Positions 7,652 to 17,618 are shown, counted from the first letter of the stretch. The stretch is 40,224 bases of DNA from Desulfobacterales bacterium S7086C20 (GCA_001751075.1 MAVP01000004.1:1-40224); one strand, 5' to 3'. Notes: generated by a model not told the origin, from the sequence alone. Numbers and translations are program-made.

Positions 7652-8425
7652 TTACGACGTCTGGTTCGTTACCAGATCTTTCTTGGATTTCTCGGACGGT
7701 CCTCCCAAGTATACTTCTATCACCCTCGGGTCGCTTAGGACATCCGCTGTAGGACCATCCACAAACGTTGCCCCCTGGTGCATCACTACTACCCGTTTTG
7801 CAAGCCCTGCCACAGCCCTCATGATATGTTCGACCATGGCCACTATGGCGATTTTTTCCTTTTCCTTAATCCGGATAAGTAAGTCAACCATGTAATCAAT
7901 ATCCTTTGGATTCATTCCGGCCATGGCCTCATCCATTAGCAAAAGCTTGGGCTTCATAGCAAGGGCACGGGCAATCTCCACCATCTTCTTTTCCACCGGC
8001 GTAAGATTACCTGCTAGCTTTTCCCTGTGGGGCTGCAGACCAACTAGATCGATATATCGGTCGGCCATTTCCAAGGACTCATCTACGTTGATCCTACTGC
8101 CCAAGGTGCCGAACATGGCACCAATGGCCACGTTCTCACGGACCGTAGCAGAACCAAAAGGTCTAGGGATTTGAAAGGTTCGGCCCAGGCCTAGTGGCGC
8201 CCGCCGGTATGCCGGCAAGCGGGTAATGTCCCTATCTTCGAAAATGACTTTCCCCTCTTCGGGGAAGAAAACGCCGCTGATAACGTTGAAGAGGGTCGTC
8301 TTGCCAGCGCCGTTAGGGCCTACAATGGCGATCAACTCCCCCGAGGCCAACTCCAGGCTAACATTGTTCACAGCCAACAGCCCCCCAAAACGTTTCGTGA
8401 CATTCTCGAGCCGCAATAGAGACAT
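7652..8425 (-). CDS. livG: Branched-chain amino acid ABC transporter, ATPase LivG
   Basis: A 257-residue ABC ATPase. Similarity begins at MSLLRLENVTKRFGG, so I placed the start at the ATG at 8425 with AGGTGA just upstream, eight bases after livM. The reading frame stays open further upstream inside livM, but that part is not LivG-like. Walker A is GPNGAGKTT (36-44). The usual LSGGQ-type signature is degenerate here, reading LTPVEKKMVEIARAL, and Walker B reads LLLMDEAMAGMNP with alanine after DE in place of proline. Both variants occur in some LivG subgroups, so it is probably functional as the partner of LivF. Confidence 0.94.
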   Translation of the reverse strand: MSLLRLENVTKRFGGLLAVNNVSLELASGELIAIVGPNGAGKTTLFNVISGVFFPEEGKVIFEDRDITRLPAYRRAPLGLGRTFQIPRPFGSATVRENVAIGAMFGTLGSRINVDESLEMADRYIDLVGLQPHREKLAGNLTPVEKKMVEIARALAMKPKLLLMDEAMAGMNPKDIDYMVDLLIRIKEKEKIAIVAMVEHIMRAVAGLAKRVVVMHQGATFVDGPTADVLSDPRVIEVYLGGPSEKSKKDLVTNQTS

Positions 8426-8433
8426 ATGGTCAC

Positions 8434-9435
8434 CTACAGAAGATACCGCTCCAAGGCGGTGCCCCGAACCCTGTTCTTCAACATACCAACGACCCCCTCC
8501 GGGAACAAGACGATGATAATGATTATGATGGGAGCGAATATTAGGAGCTGAAATCCAGGCCATATTATCGCTAACCAATACTTTGACAGCCCATAGATAA
8601 GTCCTCCCACGACTGGTCCGAGAAGAGTACCTGCACCGCCAAGCAGAACTACTACTATGCACTCCACTGTATAATGTATTACAAACACATCACCAGGAAA
8701 AACGTAACCCAGCTTCAACCCCCAAGCCACTGCCCCGACACTGGCCCCGAGTAAGCCGCTGGTCAAGAAGGCAATTGTCTTATACTTCGTTGTATTGACT
8801 CCCATGACCTTGGCAGCATCTTCATCTTCTTTTACTGCAGTTAAGGCATAGCCAATTTTGCTTCTCATATAATGGATATTCAAGAAAGCAGCTAAGGCGG
8901 CTATGATGAAAACCGCCAGATCGGCCCAGAATGTAGTAAGCTGGTTAGCTGTCTCCCTTCCCACGGCCTGAATTAGCGACCCAGAAAATATCAGGCCTTC
9001 AGAGCCACCCCAGAGTTTTGCCCCCTCTATGAAGTGTCTAAGCCCCTCATTTATACCTATACAAGCGATGGCAAAATACGCGCCCCTGAGTCTTAAGGCA
9101 ATGAACGCTTCAAGCAGTGCCGACAAAGAGGCAAGCAAAAGGGCAAGGAGGAACCCTATGAAAACGATCCAAATACCAAGCCCTTCAACCTGATAGAAGT
9201 ACGTTATCCCCAATGACATCCCATAGGCACCCAAGGCTATGAAGGTTACATAGCCAAAATCCACATAGCCCGTCATCCCCATGAATATGTTCCAGGACTG
9301 CCCCAGGGCACAATAAAAGGCAAGCAACGCCACCAACTGCCACATTCCAGGCACAGTCAAGCCAATCAAGAATAGGATGAGGTACGCGGAGAAGACAGGA
9401 ATGAGAGGATAGTACAAAGATATATTCTTCTTCAC
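8434..9435 (-). CDS. livM: Branched-chain amino acid ABC transporter permease LivM
   Basis: A 333-residue polytopic inner-membrane protein of the LivM family, with about eight to ten hydrophobic segments. It has the conserved YVDFGYVTFIALGAY region early on, and near the end a GGAGTLLGPVVGG coupling-helix region followed by LLIFAPIIIIIIVLFPEGVVG. Together with LivH it forms the translocation channel. It starts with GTG at 9435 directly after the livH TAA (no gap), with no strong ribosome site of its own. That suggests translational coupling to livH. Confidence 0.94.
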   Translation of the reverse strand: MKKNISLYYPLIPVFSAYLILFLIGLTVPGMWQLVALLAFYCALGQSWNIFMGMTGYVDFGYVTFIALGAYGMSLGITYFYQVEGLGIWIVFIGFLLALLLASLSALLEAFIALRLRGAYFAIACIGINEGLRHFIEGAKLWGGSEGLIFSGSLIQAVGRETANQLTTFWADLAVFIIAALAAFLNIHYMRSKIGYALTAVKEDEDAAKVMGVNTTKYKTIAFLTSGLLGASVGAVAWGLKLGYVFPGDVFVIHYTVECIVVVLLGGAGTLLGPVVGGLIYGLSKYWLAIIWPGFQLLIFAPIIIIIIVLFPEGVVGMLKNRVRGTALERYLL

Positions 9436-10320
9436 TTACTTGCCCAGAAGTCCAGTAGGTTTCAGCAAAAGGAGGAAAAATAGCATCCAAAAGGCCAGAG
9501 ACACTGTCAAAGAGAAAGGGGCGACTCCCGGTATCTGTGCAAACAAGACGTAAGCGCCGTTCTCTATAAGGCCAAATATCAGACCGGCGAAAAAAGCCCC
9601 ATATGGGGAGCTAAGCCCACCCAACACAGCTATGACAAAAGCCTTCAGGGTATAGGTTCCTCCCATGTAGGGGTTGATACCCACCGGAATAAACATCGTA
9701 AGCAAGACCCCGCTCATGACGGTCAAGCCAATCCCGATGGCAAAGCTCAGTGCATAGATCCAATCCACATTAACGCCACAAACCCTAGCCCCTTCGCTGT
9801 CCTCAATAACGGCCCTTACTGCGGTTCCCAATCTTGTCTTGCTAAACCACAAGTACAGAAACAAGGCTATCACTATGCTCCCGACGAACGCATAGATTTT
9901 GCTCAGGGGGATGGTAGTTATGGCCAATTCTATCTTGCCCAGTCCCCAATTGTAGCCCCTGAAATCGGCGCCAAAAATCAGCTTGGCAATCTCCTCCAAA
10001 AGAATGCCTATTGCAAACGTGGCGAGAAGTGTGGTCAGCTCTGGGGCCTCTACGAGTCTCCTTATCACAGTGTAAAAGAAGAAGAAACCTAATGCCATAC
10101 CTATGACAAAGGCTGCCGGGATGGCTATCAGCGGGGATAGGCCCAAAGCGGTGAACATGGTCTGTGCCACAAATGCTCCAACCATGATAAACTGACCGTG
10201 TCCGACATTTACGACATTGATGACGCCGAATATCAGGCTCAACCCCATTGTGGCCAAGCCATAAACACCGCCAAGGAGCAGCCCATGGGCCAGATTTCCC
10301 CCCAAGAGCTCAAGAATCAT
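9436..10320 (-). CDS. livH: Branched-chain amino acid ABC transporter permease LivH
   Basis: A 294-residue integral membrane permease with about eight hydrophobic segments. It has the LivH hallmarks NVGHGQFIMVGAF near the start and GGLSSPYGAFFAGL before the last helices. The ATG at 10320 has GAGG seven bases upstream. It follows livK after 95 bases that contain only a weak AACAAC/GTTGTT hairpin (10381-10399). That hairpin could reduce read-through, so that the abundant binding protein exceeds the permease; this is a guess. Confidence 0.95.
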   Translation of the reverse strand: MILELLGGNLAHGLLLGGVYGLATMGLSLIFGVINVVNVGHGQFIMVGAFVAQTMFTALGLSPLIAIPAAFVIGMALGFFFFYTVIRRLVEAPELTTLLATFAIGILLEEIAKLIFGADFRGYNWGLGKIELAITTIPLSKIYAFVGSIVIALFLYLWFSKTRLGTAVRAVIEDSEGARVCGVNVDWIYALSFAIGIGLTVMSGVLLTMFIPVGINPYMGGTYTLKAFVIAVLGGLSSPYGAFFAGLIFGLIENGAYVLFAQIPGVAPFSLTVSLAFWMLFFLLLLKPTGLLGK

Positions 10321-10415
10321 GCTTGCCTCTTTTGCTTCAGTACGTAAGTTGTGAAATTCGTGTCCTCGTCTATGTGACAGAACAACTTATTTTGTTGTTA
10401 CTTCAGTATGCTTCA

Positions 10416-11666
10416 CTAGAAAGCGGGCTTCGGATAGATAGGCTTACCGGTTGCCGCCTCTGGGGGCCAAACAATAACCCTTTTGCCATCCTCCTGCCAC
10501 TGCATGTCTATCATGGAATGACCTATCTGCATTCCTGTATCGTCGACATCCCATCCTCCGTAGAAGGACATGAACTTCAATTTGCCAAGGGCAGCCCTTA
10601 CTTTATCTTGACCAATAGAATCAGCCATTTCCACCGCCTTCACATAGGCCAAGACCTGAGCCCCTGCTTCTGCGGCATGATACTCCGGTATCATATCCTT
10701 GCCCACAGCCTTTTTGAACAGAGCCACAAATTCGTCCTGACTCGGGCCAATCCAATCCAGGCCTTCTTTTTTGGCCCCAGCAGCAGAATATGTAACGCCG
10801 TATTCCCAGTGGGACGGACCCATCACACCTTCTGCCAGACGACCGCCCAAGGCCTCGTAGTACGAAGGCAACGTTACAGATGCCACCAGCGATAAGGCTT
10901 TGACCTGAATACCAAGGTCTGACATCTGTCGCGTAAAGAGCTGACCATCTTCGTAATGTCCTCCCCCGATAACTATGTCTGGTTTTTTTGTCTTGAGATC
11001 AGAAAGGAGAGGAGTTAGATCGGTCACACCCTTAGGGTAGGTCCTCTTGAAAACTACCTCGAACCCGAGTGCTTTGGCGTGCTTCTCTGCACCGCCCATG
11101 GTCATTCGGGCGAATTCTGAGTCCTCATAGGCTAATGCGACCTTCTTGACCTTAGGATCAATGTGATGAATCATGTCGAGGGTTCCCTCGTGATACTTGC
11201 TCCCAGGTCCTATTGTTTGCACAATATACTTAAACCCCTGCTGGAATATCCGATCACTAGCACCGCCGTGATCCATATAGACCATACCATATCTCTCAGC
11301 CACCGGAGCTCCGGCAAGGGTGAGACCCGAGCTATATGCGGAGAAAACCACGTTCACTTTGTTGACCGTGATCAGCCGTTCGATGAAGCTTGTTACACCC
11401 TCTTTTTTCGATTCGCAGTCATAATACTTGTAATCAAGCGGGACCTTCTTCCCATCCACAGTAACTCCACCATGCACATTGTTGACCCAGTCAATACATG
11501 CCTTTATCCCCCCCACAGCCTGTTCTCCGGCTTTAGCATATTTTCCGGAAAGACACGCAGGATGGCCAATTACGACCTTATCCTTAGCACCAAAGGCATA
11601 CATCGGAAAAAGAAAAGCCAATGTAACAACAAAACCTGCAACCGCCATACACGACCTGCTTTTCAT
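10416..11666 (-). CDS. livK: Periplasmic substrate-binding protein LivK type (Peripla_BP_6)
   Basis: A 416-residue precursor with a clear Sec signal: basic start MKSRSC, a hydrophobic stretch to about 25, then AFGA as a cleavage site. The mature part begins KVVIGHPACLSGKYAKAGEQ, the type I periplasmic-binding fold of branched-chain amino acid, amide or urea receptors. It should capture substrate for the downstream LivHMGF channel. AAAGGAGG precedes the ATG at 11666 by seven bases. It is the first gene of the liv operon and lies directly downstream of repeat element copy B. Confidence 0.93.
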   Translation of the reverse strand: MKSRSCMAVAGFVVTLAFLFPMYAFGAKDKVVIGHPACLSGKYAKAGEQAVGGIKACIDWVNNVHGGVTVDGKKVPLDYKYYDCESKKEGVTSFIERLITVNKVNVVFSAYSSGLTLAGAPVAERYGMVYMDHGGASDRIFQQGFKYIVQTIGPGSKYHEGTLDMIHHIDPKVKKVALAYEDSEFARMTMGGAEKHAKALGFEVVFKRTYPKGVTDLTPLLSDLKTKKPDIVIGGGHYEDGQLFTRQMSDLGIQVKALSLVASVTLPSYYEALGGRLAEGVMGPSHWEYGVTYSAAGAKKEGLDWIGPSQDEFVALFKKAVGKDMIPEYHAAEAGAQVLAYVKAVEMADSIGQDKVRAALGKLKFMSFYGGWDVDDTGMQIGHSMIDMQWQEDGKRVIVWPPEAATGKPIYPKPAF

Positions 11667-11719
11667 AACATCCTCCTTTCTTGTTTACCTTCAAATCCAA
11701 ACAAAACGCATTTCAGAGC

Positions 11720-11748
11720 TAAGTAATCTAGATATTTAACATTGTCAA
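11720..11748 (-). promoter_or_regulatory. Candidate promoter of the liv operon
   Basis: A perfect TTGACA (11748-11743, minus strand) lies about 55-80 bases upstream of livK, with a weak -10 (TACTTA, 11725-11720) after 17 bases. It sits 15 bases inside the end of the repeat element, so the insertion stopped just short of the promoter. Only the -35 is strong. Confidence 0.35.
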
Positions 11749-11763
11749 GCAATTCAGCCGTTA

Positions 11764-12127
11764 GGGCTCGCTCAAGAATAACTTTGCAGAATTCGCGCTC
11801 AGGTTTGGGTTGGATTTGCCTGATCCGATTGAGCAAAACCGCAGGCATAGCAGGCTATTTCGAGGATTTTGCGAATGAGAATCGGGCAAAGACAGCCTGA
11901 AGCTTGACGACTTCGTAAAAAGTCCATCTGCAGCGTTGCGCTTCATCTTTCGTCACTGCGACGTACGATAAATACGCCTCATTCCTCAAGACAGCGCCAC
12001 TGAAGTGGCTTGAGAACAGTACGCGCGCCTTGCATCTGGAGCTTTTTACTGTGTCGTCTGTTTGTGGACTTTTTACGAGTCCATCAAGCTAAGTTGCTAA
12101 AATGTTAAGTTGTTTTTGAGCGAGTCC
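11764..12127. mobile_element. 364-bp composite MITE-like element, copy B (3-bp target duplication TTA)
   Basis: Same length and orientation as copy A at 5744-6107, differing at six positions by direct comparison. It is flanked by TTA at 11761-11763 and TTA at 12128-12130. The right TTA is the TAA stop of tsaD read on the other strand. It has the same outer and nested inverted repeats and no coding capacity. It separates tsaD from livK, which are both on the minus strand. Confidence 0.88.
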
Positions 12128-13129
12128 TTAGAGTCTCTTCAACTTGGAATAGGCATCCAAGTCAAGCGCGGCGGTCTTTCCCTCACGCAGGTAGTGATAA
12201 CCCACAGCGGCAATCATGGCTGCATTGTCCTTACAAAGATCGGCCTCGGGGATGTGAACACAAATACCCGCACGCTCTGCCTCGTACCTGATACGTTCAC
12301 GTAGCCTACTATTTGATGCAACGCCTCCCACAACAGCCAGATGTTCGCACCTTTTGGTCTGAACGGCTAAAATAGCTTTTTGGACCAAAACATCAACCAC
12401 AGCTTCTTGAAATCCGGCTGCAATGTCGTGGATGCTCAGGGCGGATCCTTTTTCCTGGCCATGCACAAAACGGGCTACAGCTGTCTTGATACCACTGAAG
12501 CTAAAATCAAATTCTTCGTTCTTGAGCAATGCTCGTGGAAACTTAATACGCTCAGAATCCCCCTTACGAGAAAGCTTGTCAATAACCTCCCCACCAGGGT
12601 AACCAAGGCCTAGTAATTTAGCCACCTTGTCAAAGGCCTCACCGGCAGCATCATCTCTAGTATGTCCCATGTGTTCGGAATGTGTCGGATTAATCACATA
12701 TTCAAGATTGGTATGACCCCCTGACACCAACAGGGCCACAAAGGGAAAGGCAGGTGGGTCTGGTTCCAGATAAACGGAAATGATATGGCCCTGAAGATGG
12801 TCAACCCCAACAAGCGGCAGCCCTCGTGCATAAGAGTATGCCTTTGCAAAGGAAAGGCCCACAAGAAGGGCTCCTACAAGCCCGGGCCCACAGGTCACCG
12901 CAATGCCATCCAGACTATCGCCATTAAGGCCGGCAGGGCTCAAGGCCTCATCAACAACGGGGACAATCTTTTCGATGTGTTTCCGAGAAGCAAGCTCCGG
13001 CACGACACCACCATAGGCGTGATGTACGGCCACCTGAGACCAAACCACATTGGACATTATGTGGGTTCCATCAGATACCACGGCAGCGCCTGTTTCATCA
13101 CACGAAGTTTCTATGCCCAGGACTTTCAT
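12128..13129 (-). CDS. tsaD: tRNA N6-adenosine threonylcarbamoyltransferase TsaD
   Basis: A 333-residue member of the Kae1/TsaD/YgjD family, which transfers threonylcarbamoyl to A37 of ANN-decoding tRNAs together with TsaB and TsaE. It begins MKVLGIETSCDETGAAV and has the metal-binding histidines H111 and H115 in HLQGH. It also has the ASNSRLRERI region and CKDNAAMIAA near the C-terminus. Length and start fit the family. Its TAA stop is exactly the right target duplication of repeat copy B. Confidence 0.97.
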   Translation of the reverse strand: MKVLGIETSCDETGAAVVSDGTHIMSNVVWSQVAVHHAYGGVVPELASRKHIEKIVPVVDEALSPAGLNGDSLDGIAVTCGPGLVGALLVGLSFAKAYSYARGLPLVGVDHLQGHIISVYLEPDPPAFPFVALLVSGGHTNLEYVINPTHSEHMGHTRDDAAGEAFDKVAKLLGLGYPGGEVIDKLSRKGDSERIKFPRALLKNEEFDFSFSGIKTAVARFVHGQEKGSALSIHDIAAGFQEAVVDVLVQKAILAVQTKRCEHLAVVGGVASNSRLRERIRYEAERAGICVHIPEADLCKDNAAMIAAVGYHYLREGKTAALDLDAYSKLKRL

Positions 13130-13150
13130 AAAGTATTTGGCCTAAAATGT

Positions 13151-13180
13151 GTTATAATCTTAAGAGTTTCAACGTAACAA
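13151..13180 (-). promoter_or_regulatory. Candidate tsaD promoter
   Basis: Minus strand: TTGTTA at 13180-13175, an 18-base spacer, then TATAAC at 13156-13151. This would start transcription roughly 15 bases before the tsaD ATG at 13129. Matches are 4/6 and 5/6 to the sigma-70 consensus. Confidence 0.4.
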
Positions 13181-13231
13181 TATTCTCAATGGACCGAAAG
13201 ATCAAGACAAATAGAGGCAAAAGGTTTTTCC

Positions 13232-13261
13232 TTGACAACTATCGAGAAAGTTTCCTAATTT
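13232..13261 (+). promoter_or_regulatory. Candidate promoter of the dikinase gene run
   Basis: Plus strand: TTGACA at 13232-13237, an 18-base spacer, then TAATTT at 13256-13261. It lies about 100 bases before the ATG at 13358. The -35 is perfect and the -10 is weak (3/6). Confidence 0.35.
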
Positions 13262-13357
13262 ATTGTAGTTGCGTCCCTTTTAACATGTTATCATCAGCAA
13301 AACTATCACCTGCCTGTTTTGGCATTTGCTTATAAGTTGCTCTGAAATCAAATTCTT

Positions 13358-16300
13358 ATGAAAAGCATAGCCTCTGAAGATACCTGCTCAACACGAACCG
13401 CCCATATCACTGGCTTGAAATCAAAGGCCCTCCAAGTCAATTTAGAAGAAACCGATCAGGCCGTAACCATTGACCCTAAGTATCTACCCCTAGTAGAGGT
13501 GGTCGAAACCCTTCCAGGACTTGTTCAACAAACAGAGGGGCTTTTGTGTGAATTGAACCATCCGTTCAAGAATTGGACTTATATCATCCAAGAGATGCGC
13601 AATTATGCCCTAAGAAATTTCTCCGTATACAATGAGCAACCAAAAGGCTGTCAAGTAATAGAGATTATCTTGAATGAATGGCTCAATGCGCTCAGGAGCT
13701 CATCAGACCAGTCAGTCCACACCATGGCACTGGACAACATTGTCTATTATGTTGAAAAAATTGTAGTTGACGGAAGAACTCATCTCAAAGAGTCTATGCC
13801 GGTTTTGTCGCGTGTTTTTGAAGATCTGGCTAAGTTGCCACAAGAGTTTTTCTTCCTTCTGTCAAGTGGATACTACCAGGTAAAACGGATCGGTGAAGCC
13901 GCAGTGCAATTGAGAGAAGATGAATTTGATTTCCTTCGGTTCAACCCCTTGTTTCGAAAGACACTTAAAGTATCCTATCAATACTGGCTCTCGCAGGAAG
14001 ACCCGTCAAAATGGTTTGCCTCAGATACCAAAGAATCTCACCAAGAGCTAGTACATGAAGAGATCTTTAAAGAGATATCTCACGCATCACTTCGCAGGTC
14101 TATGGAAAAGCTAAAACGAATTACGCAAAAGGGATCTCTAAAAGACGAATTGTATGAACTTCTAACACTTCCTGATTATATCGACATTGTAGAATCTTAC
14201 AAGGAATTGCCATACGGGATTGAACAGCTTGAAACCGATACCCGCAGAATGGGACTCATCAAGACTCTTAAAAGCCTGCTTAAGATCATAGAAATAAGAG
14301 GACTTTCCTCAATACACGAAAATGCACTCGGAAGACTTAACCATTGCCTTGCCGGGATAATTCACGTTAAACATGATGAAAAGGCTGAAACCCTCCTTCG
14401 AAGAACCTTTGAAGCCCTGAAACAAAGTATGCAAAAGTTCCCGGAGGCAGCTCTTCATGCCTTGGAAAACATAGGCAAAGAGATATTCAAGAGCAATGAC
14501 AGTGACATGGTCGAGCTCTTTATTCGGCACACGGTTGACCTGGGATTTCAATGCCCGGATATAAAGGGAACTACAACCCAATGGAAAGTACAGGTTAACC
14601 CCGCCCATCTTACAAACATCAAGGTTTGGCTTCACCTGATTGAAAATAATCCCAAGTGGAGCAAAAAACTAATCTCCGCCTTGATCACCAATCTTAAGCT
14701 TGCAGGGCTTTATATCAGAGATACCGATCTTTTCCAAAAGGAGATCAGCCTGTTCTTAAACAGCCCTGTCGCCCCTGTTTATAACCTAGCCAAACAACTT
14801 GCAAAGCTTTTCCCCGTCTATTTCAACGAGATAAATGCTGAGGGCGAGCTAAGAGATGTTTCTACGGAACTTGATGAACTTTTAAAGCGCCAAGACAAGC
14901 TCATCCACTTCCTTCGCAAACAGTCCCATGTGGAAAGCAACAACCTCCTCATAGGTTTTGCTCTGGCAATCGTAGATTTTTGGTTCACCAGAGACAAGAG
15001 CATCCTTACTCACTATGTACCTTCGGAGATTCTAGAACAAATTGATGACACCGGCATACATATTGACGGTGTTCACAAAGTTATAAAACAACTCTTCCGG
15101 GAAGTCGGCATTGACAATGCCCGCCATATCCTCGATTTTGACATGGTGGTGATTAAAAATCACCTATCTGCAGTCCCGGACAAGCTGGAATTTAATAAGC
15201 AACGCGTAATCCTCTTGGTCCGTTTTTTAAAGCTCCTTGATCAAAAGTACGATCTCATCCATTTCAAAACAAACGACTTGTTGGATAGGGCCGCCCACAA
15301 GGAATTACCGAAGACAGAATATCTCAAAAAGGCTCTGCAAAGTACTGACTTGATCACCCGGTTGCAAGGAATCCTTGACTATCTGAAATTGCTCAAACAG
15401 ATCATTTTATCGTCCGAACAGTTTACGATTTCCGAAGATATCTACCATAAGCGTCATATTGCCGCCGACATTCCTTCTATGTACGGAACGTATCAAGAAC
15501 GGAAATTTGACGCCCTAGGCTTTTCTTTCCGGTTAGAAAATCTGACCAATGTCTTATTTGAAAAGCTCTTGGTATCTATCAAACTGACATTTTTAACTCG
15601 AACCACCTTCTCTCAAATCGCCGACTGCATGCACCTGCTTGTCCAGGCCATGGAACTCGACGGAATAGTCGTAACTCCCCTAAAACGTTGCCTGAATCTC
15701 CTTAATCATGCGATTGAATTAAGGCGCTTTTCCTTTACCCAGTATTTAGACATTTTCCGGGAGTTTTCCCGAGCCGAGCAACAAATTCTCAAAACGCATT
15801 ATACAAGTATCTACAAGGAGCACTTGGGCCCCATTATTCACCAATTGGGCGCCAAGAGAATTATGGGAAGATATTTTGTCAAAACCGAAACAGAAATCTC
15901 TGAAGAAATTGTGGGCAAGGTTTCTGAAACTTTTTTTCGAGATATAGTAGCAAACACCTTTGGTTTTCAGTATCTGGATAACTTTATAAGCAAGGTCATT
16001 CACACGCTTTCCCGAGAATCTGAGGAGCTTAGTGGAAACAACCTAGATCTTTTGCTAAGTTACGACCCCAACAGAACCTTATCGGGAATCCAAAACCCCA
16101 TACCTGCCATAGAAGATCCAATCACCCTTGGCAGCAAAGGTTACAATCTGATCAAACTCGTTGCCCTGAAAATGCCGGTGCCTAGTGGGTTTATCATCAC
16201 GACTGAAGTCTTCAGGTGTTTCAACGCTATTCGGGCGTTTGAAAGGGCAAACGAAGACCTGAGGGGAAAGATCCTTCTTCAAATCAAAGAGATTGAAAGA

Positions 16301-17587
16301 CTCAGTAACAGGCATTTTGGCAACCCTGATAATCCCCTGCTTTTATCTGTCCGGAGCGGATCTACGGTCTCTATGCCGGGGATGATGAATACTTTCCTCA
16401 ATGTTGGACTTAACGAAACAATTGTGGAAGGTCTCATAAAAAGGACAGGCAATCCTTGGTTCGCTTGGGATAATTACCGACGTTTCCTCCAATCGTGGGG
16501 TATGTCTTACGGAATGGAGCGCGATGTCTTTGACGCCATTATCAATGATCACAAGATCAAACATGGCATAGGACAAAAAGGAGAATTCACCCCTGAACAA
16601 ATGCACAAAGTCGCACTAGCTTACAGGGAAACATTACGTGATGCACGTGTTGCCATGACGGACGATCCCGTTGAGCAACTATTTCAGGCCATACAACGGG
16701 TAATCTATTCGTGGGATTCACAAACAGCCACCACATACCGGGATATCATGGGGATATCGAATGACTGGGGCACTGCTGTCATTGTCCAAAACATGGTCTA
16801 TGGCAACTTAAACGATGAAGCCGGTTCGGGCGTTGTCTTCACACACAACCCTCACGCATCAGTTGACAAGGTGACACTATGGGGTGATTATACAATGGGG
16901 AACCAAGGTGAAGACGTAGTTTCCGGGCTGGTCAGAACAGACTCTATCTCATTGGAACAAACAGCGGCTCTGGGAAGAGAACAAGATTGCCCGCTGGAAA
17001 AGGCCCTCCCAGAGATCTTTAATGCCCTGAGGCAAGCAGCCAAGGTCCTGATCTATGAAAACGGGTGGAGTGCTCAAGAAATAGAATTTACCTTCGAAGG
17101 CCCAACTGCTGAAAAGCTTTACCTTTTGCAGTCTCGAGACATGGTGGTAAGCCACGGAAAGCGATTTCCTGTCTTTATCCCTTCTGCTAAGCTTAAAGAA
17201 GCCTTCCTGACTAGAGGTGTCGGCGTAGGCGGGGGCGCTCTGAGTGGAAGGATCGTTTTTTCACACAACGACATCAATTTCTTCCGCAACAAAGAACCGG
17301 ATACACCTATCATCCTGATTCGCTTTGATACCGTCCCTGATGACATACGAGAGATATCTGCCGCAGACGGGCTTTTGACCAGCAGGGGCGGCGCTACGTC
17401 TCATGCATCTATTGTAGCAAATCAATTGGAAAAGACCTGTGTCGTCGGATGTTCCAAATTAATGGTTTACGAAAAGGCGGGCTATGGGATTATCAGTGGA
17501 CACACCGTCAAGTGTGGAGACTTTTTAAGTATAGATGGTCAGAATGGTTTTGTTTACCAGGGACAACATAACACAACTATTAAATAA
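13358..17587 (+). CDS. PPDK-like dikinase (ATP-grasp plus phosphohistidine domain) with about 915-residue N-terminal extension and no PEP/pyruvate barrel
   Basis: A 1409-residue protein. From about residue 920 it matches the ATP-binding domain of pyruvate phosphate dikinase/PEP synthase: LGSKGYNL (G925-K927), SVRSGSTVSMPGMMNT with R999, and an end at YLLQSRDM. A swivelling phosphohistidine domain follows, with H1349 in TSRGGATSHASIVA. It then stops at about 1405, so the C-terminal TIM barrel that binds PEP or pyruvate is missing. The first 915 or so residues are mostly helical-looking, with no motif I know and no signal or membrane segment. Chemistry by family: ATP phosphorylates the histidine, which passes phosphate to an acceptor. 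Here the acceptor would have to be bound by the N-terminal part or by a partner. Rifampin phosphotransferase and glucan-water dikinase show that the acceptor domain can be swapped. No strong ribosome site precedes the ATG. A GAPDH relative follows after 31 bases. Confidence 0.8.
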   Translation: MKSIASEDTCSTRTAHITGLKSKALQVNLEETDQAVTIDPKYLPLVEVVETLPGLVQQTEGLLCELNHPFKNWTYIIQEMRNYALRNFSVYNEQPKGCQVIEIILNEWLNALRSSSDQSVHTMALDNIVYYVEKIVVDGRTHLKESMPVLSRVFEDLAKLPQEFFFLLSSGYYQVKRIGEAAVQLREDEFDFLRFNPLFRKTLKVSYQYWLSQEDPSKWFASDTKESHQELVHEEIFKEISHASLRRSMEKLKRITQKGSLKDELYELLTLPDYIDIVESYKELPYGIEQLETDTRRMGLIKTLKSLLKIIEIRGLSSIHENALGRLNHCLAGIIHVKHDEKAETLLRRTFEALKQSMQKFPEAALHALENIGKEIFKSNDSDMVELFIRHTVDLGFQCPDIKGTTTQWKVQVNPAHLTNIKVWLHLIENNPKWSKKLISALITNLKLAGLYIRDTDLFQKEISLFLNSPVAPVYNLAKQLAKLFPVYFNEINAEGELRDVSTELDELLKRQDKLIHFLRKQSHVESNNLLIGFALAIVDFWFTRDKSILTHYVPSEILEQIDDTGIHIDGVHKVIKQLFREVGIDNARHILDFDMVVIKNHLSAVPDKLEFNKQRVILLVRFLKLLDQKYDLIHFKTNDLLDRAAHKELPKTEYLKKALQSTDLITRLQGILDYLKLLKQIILSSEQFTISEDIYHKRHIAADIPSMYGTYQERKFDALGFSFRLENLTNVLFEKLLVSIKLTFLTRTTFSQIADCMHLLVQAMELDGIVVTPLKRCLNLLNHAIELRRFSFTQYLDIFREFSRAEQQILKTHYTSIYKEHLGPIIHQLGAKRIMGRYFVKTETEISEEIVGKVSETFFRDIVANTFGFQYLDNFISKVIHTLSRESEELSGNNLDLLLSYDPNRTLSGIQNPIPAIEDPITLGSKGYNLIKLVALKMPVPSGFIITTEVFRCFNAIRAFERANEDLRGKILLQIKEIERLSNRHFGNPDNPLLLSVRSGSTVSMPGMMNTFLNVGLNETIVEGLIKRTGNPWFAWDNYRRFLQSWGMSYGMERDVFDAIINDHKIKHGIGQKGEFTPEQMHKVALAYRETLRDARVAMTDDPVEQLFQAIQRVIYSWDSQTATTYRDIMGISNDWGTAVIVQNMVYGNLNDEAGSGVVFTHNPHASVDKVTLWGDYTMGNQGEDVVSGLVRTDSISLEQTAALGREQDCPLEKALPEIFNALRQAAKVLIYENGWSAQEIEFTFEGPTAEKLYLLQSRDMVVSHGKRFPVFIPSAKLKEAFLTRGVGVGGGALSGRIVFSHNDINFFRNKEPDTPIILIRFDTVPDDIREISAADGLLTSRGGATSHASIVANQLEKTCVVGCSKLMVYEKAGYGIISGHTVKCGDFLSIDGQNGFVYQGQHNTTIK

Positions 17588-17618
17588 GATGGATTCGTAA
17601 AACAAGGAGGATGTAACC

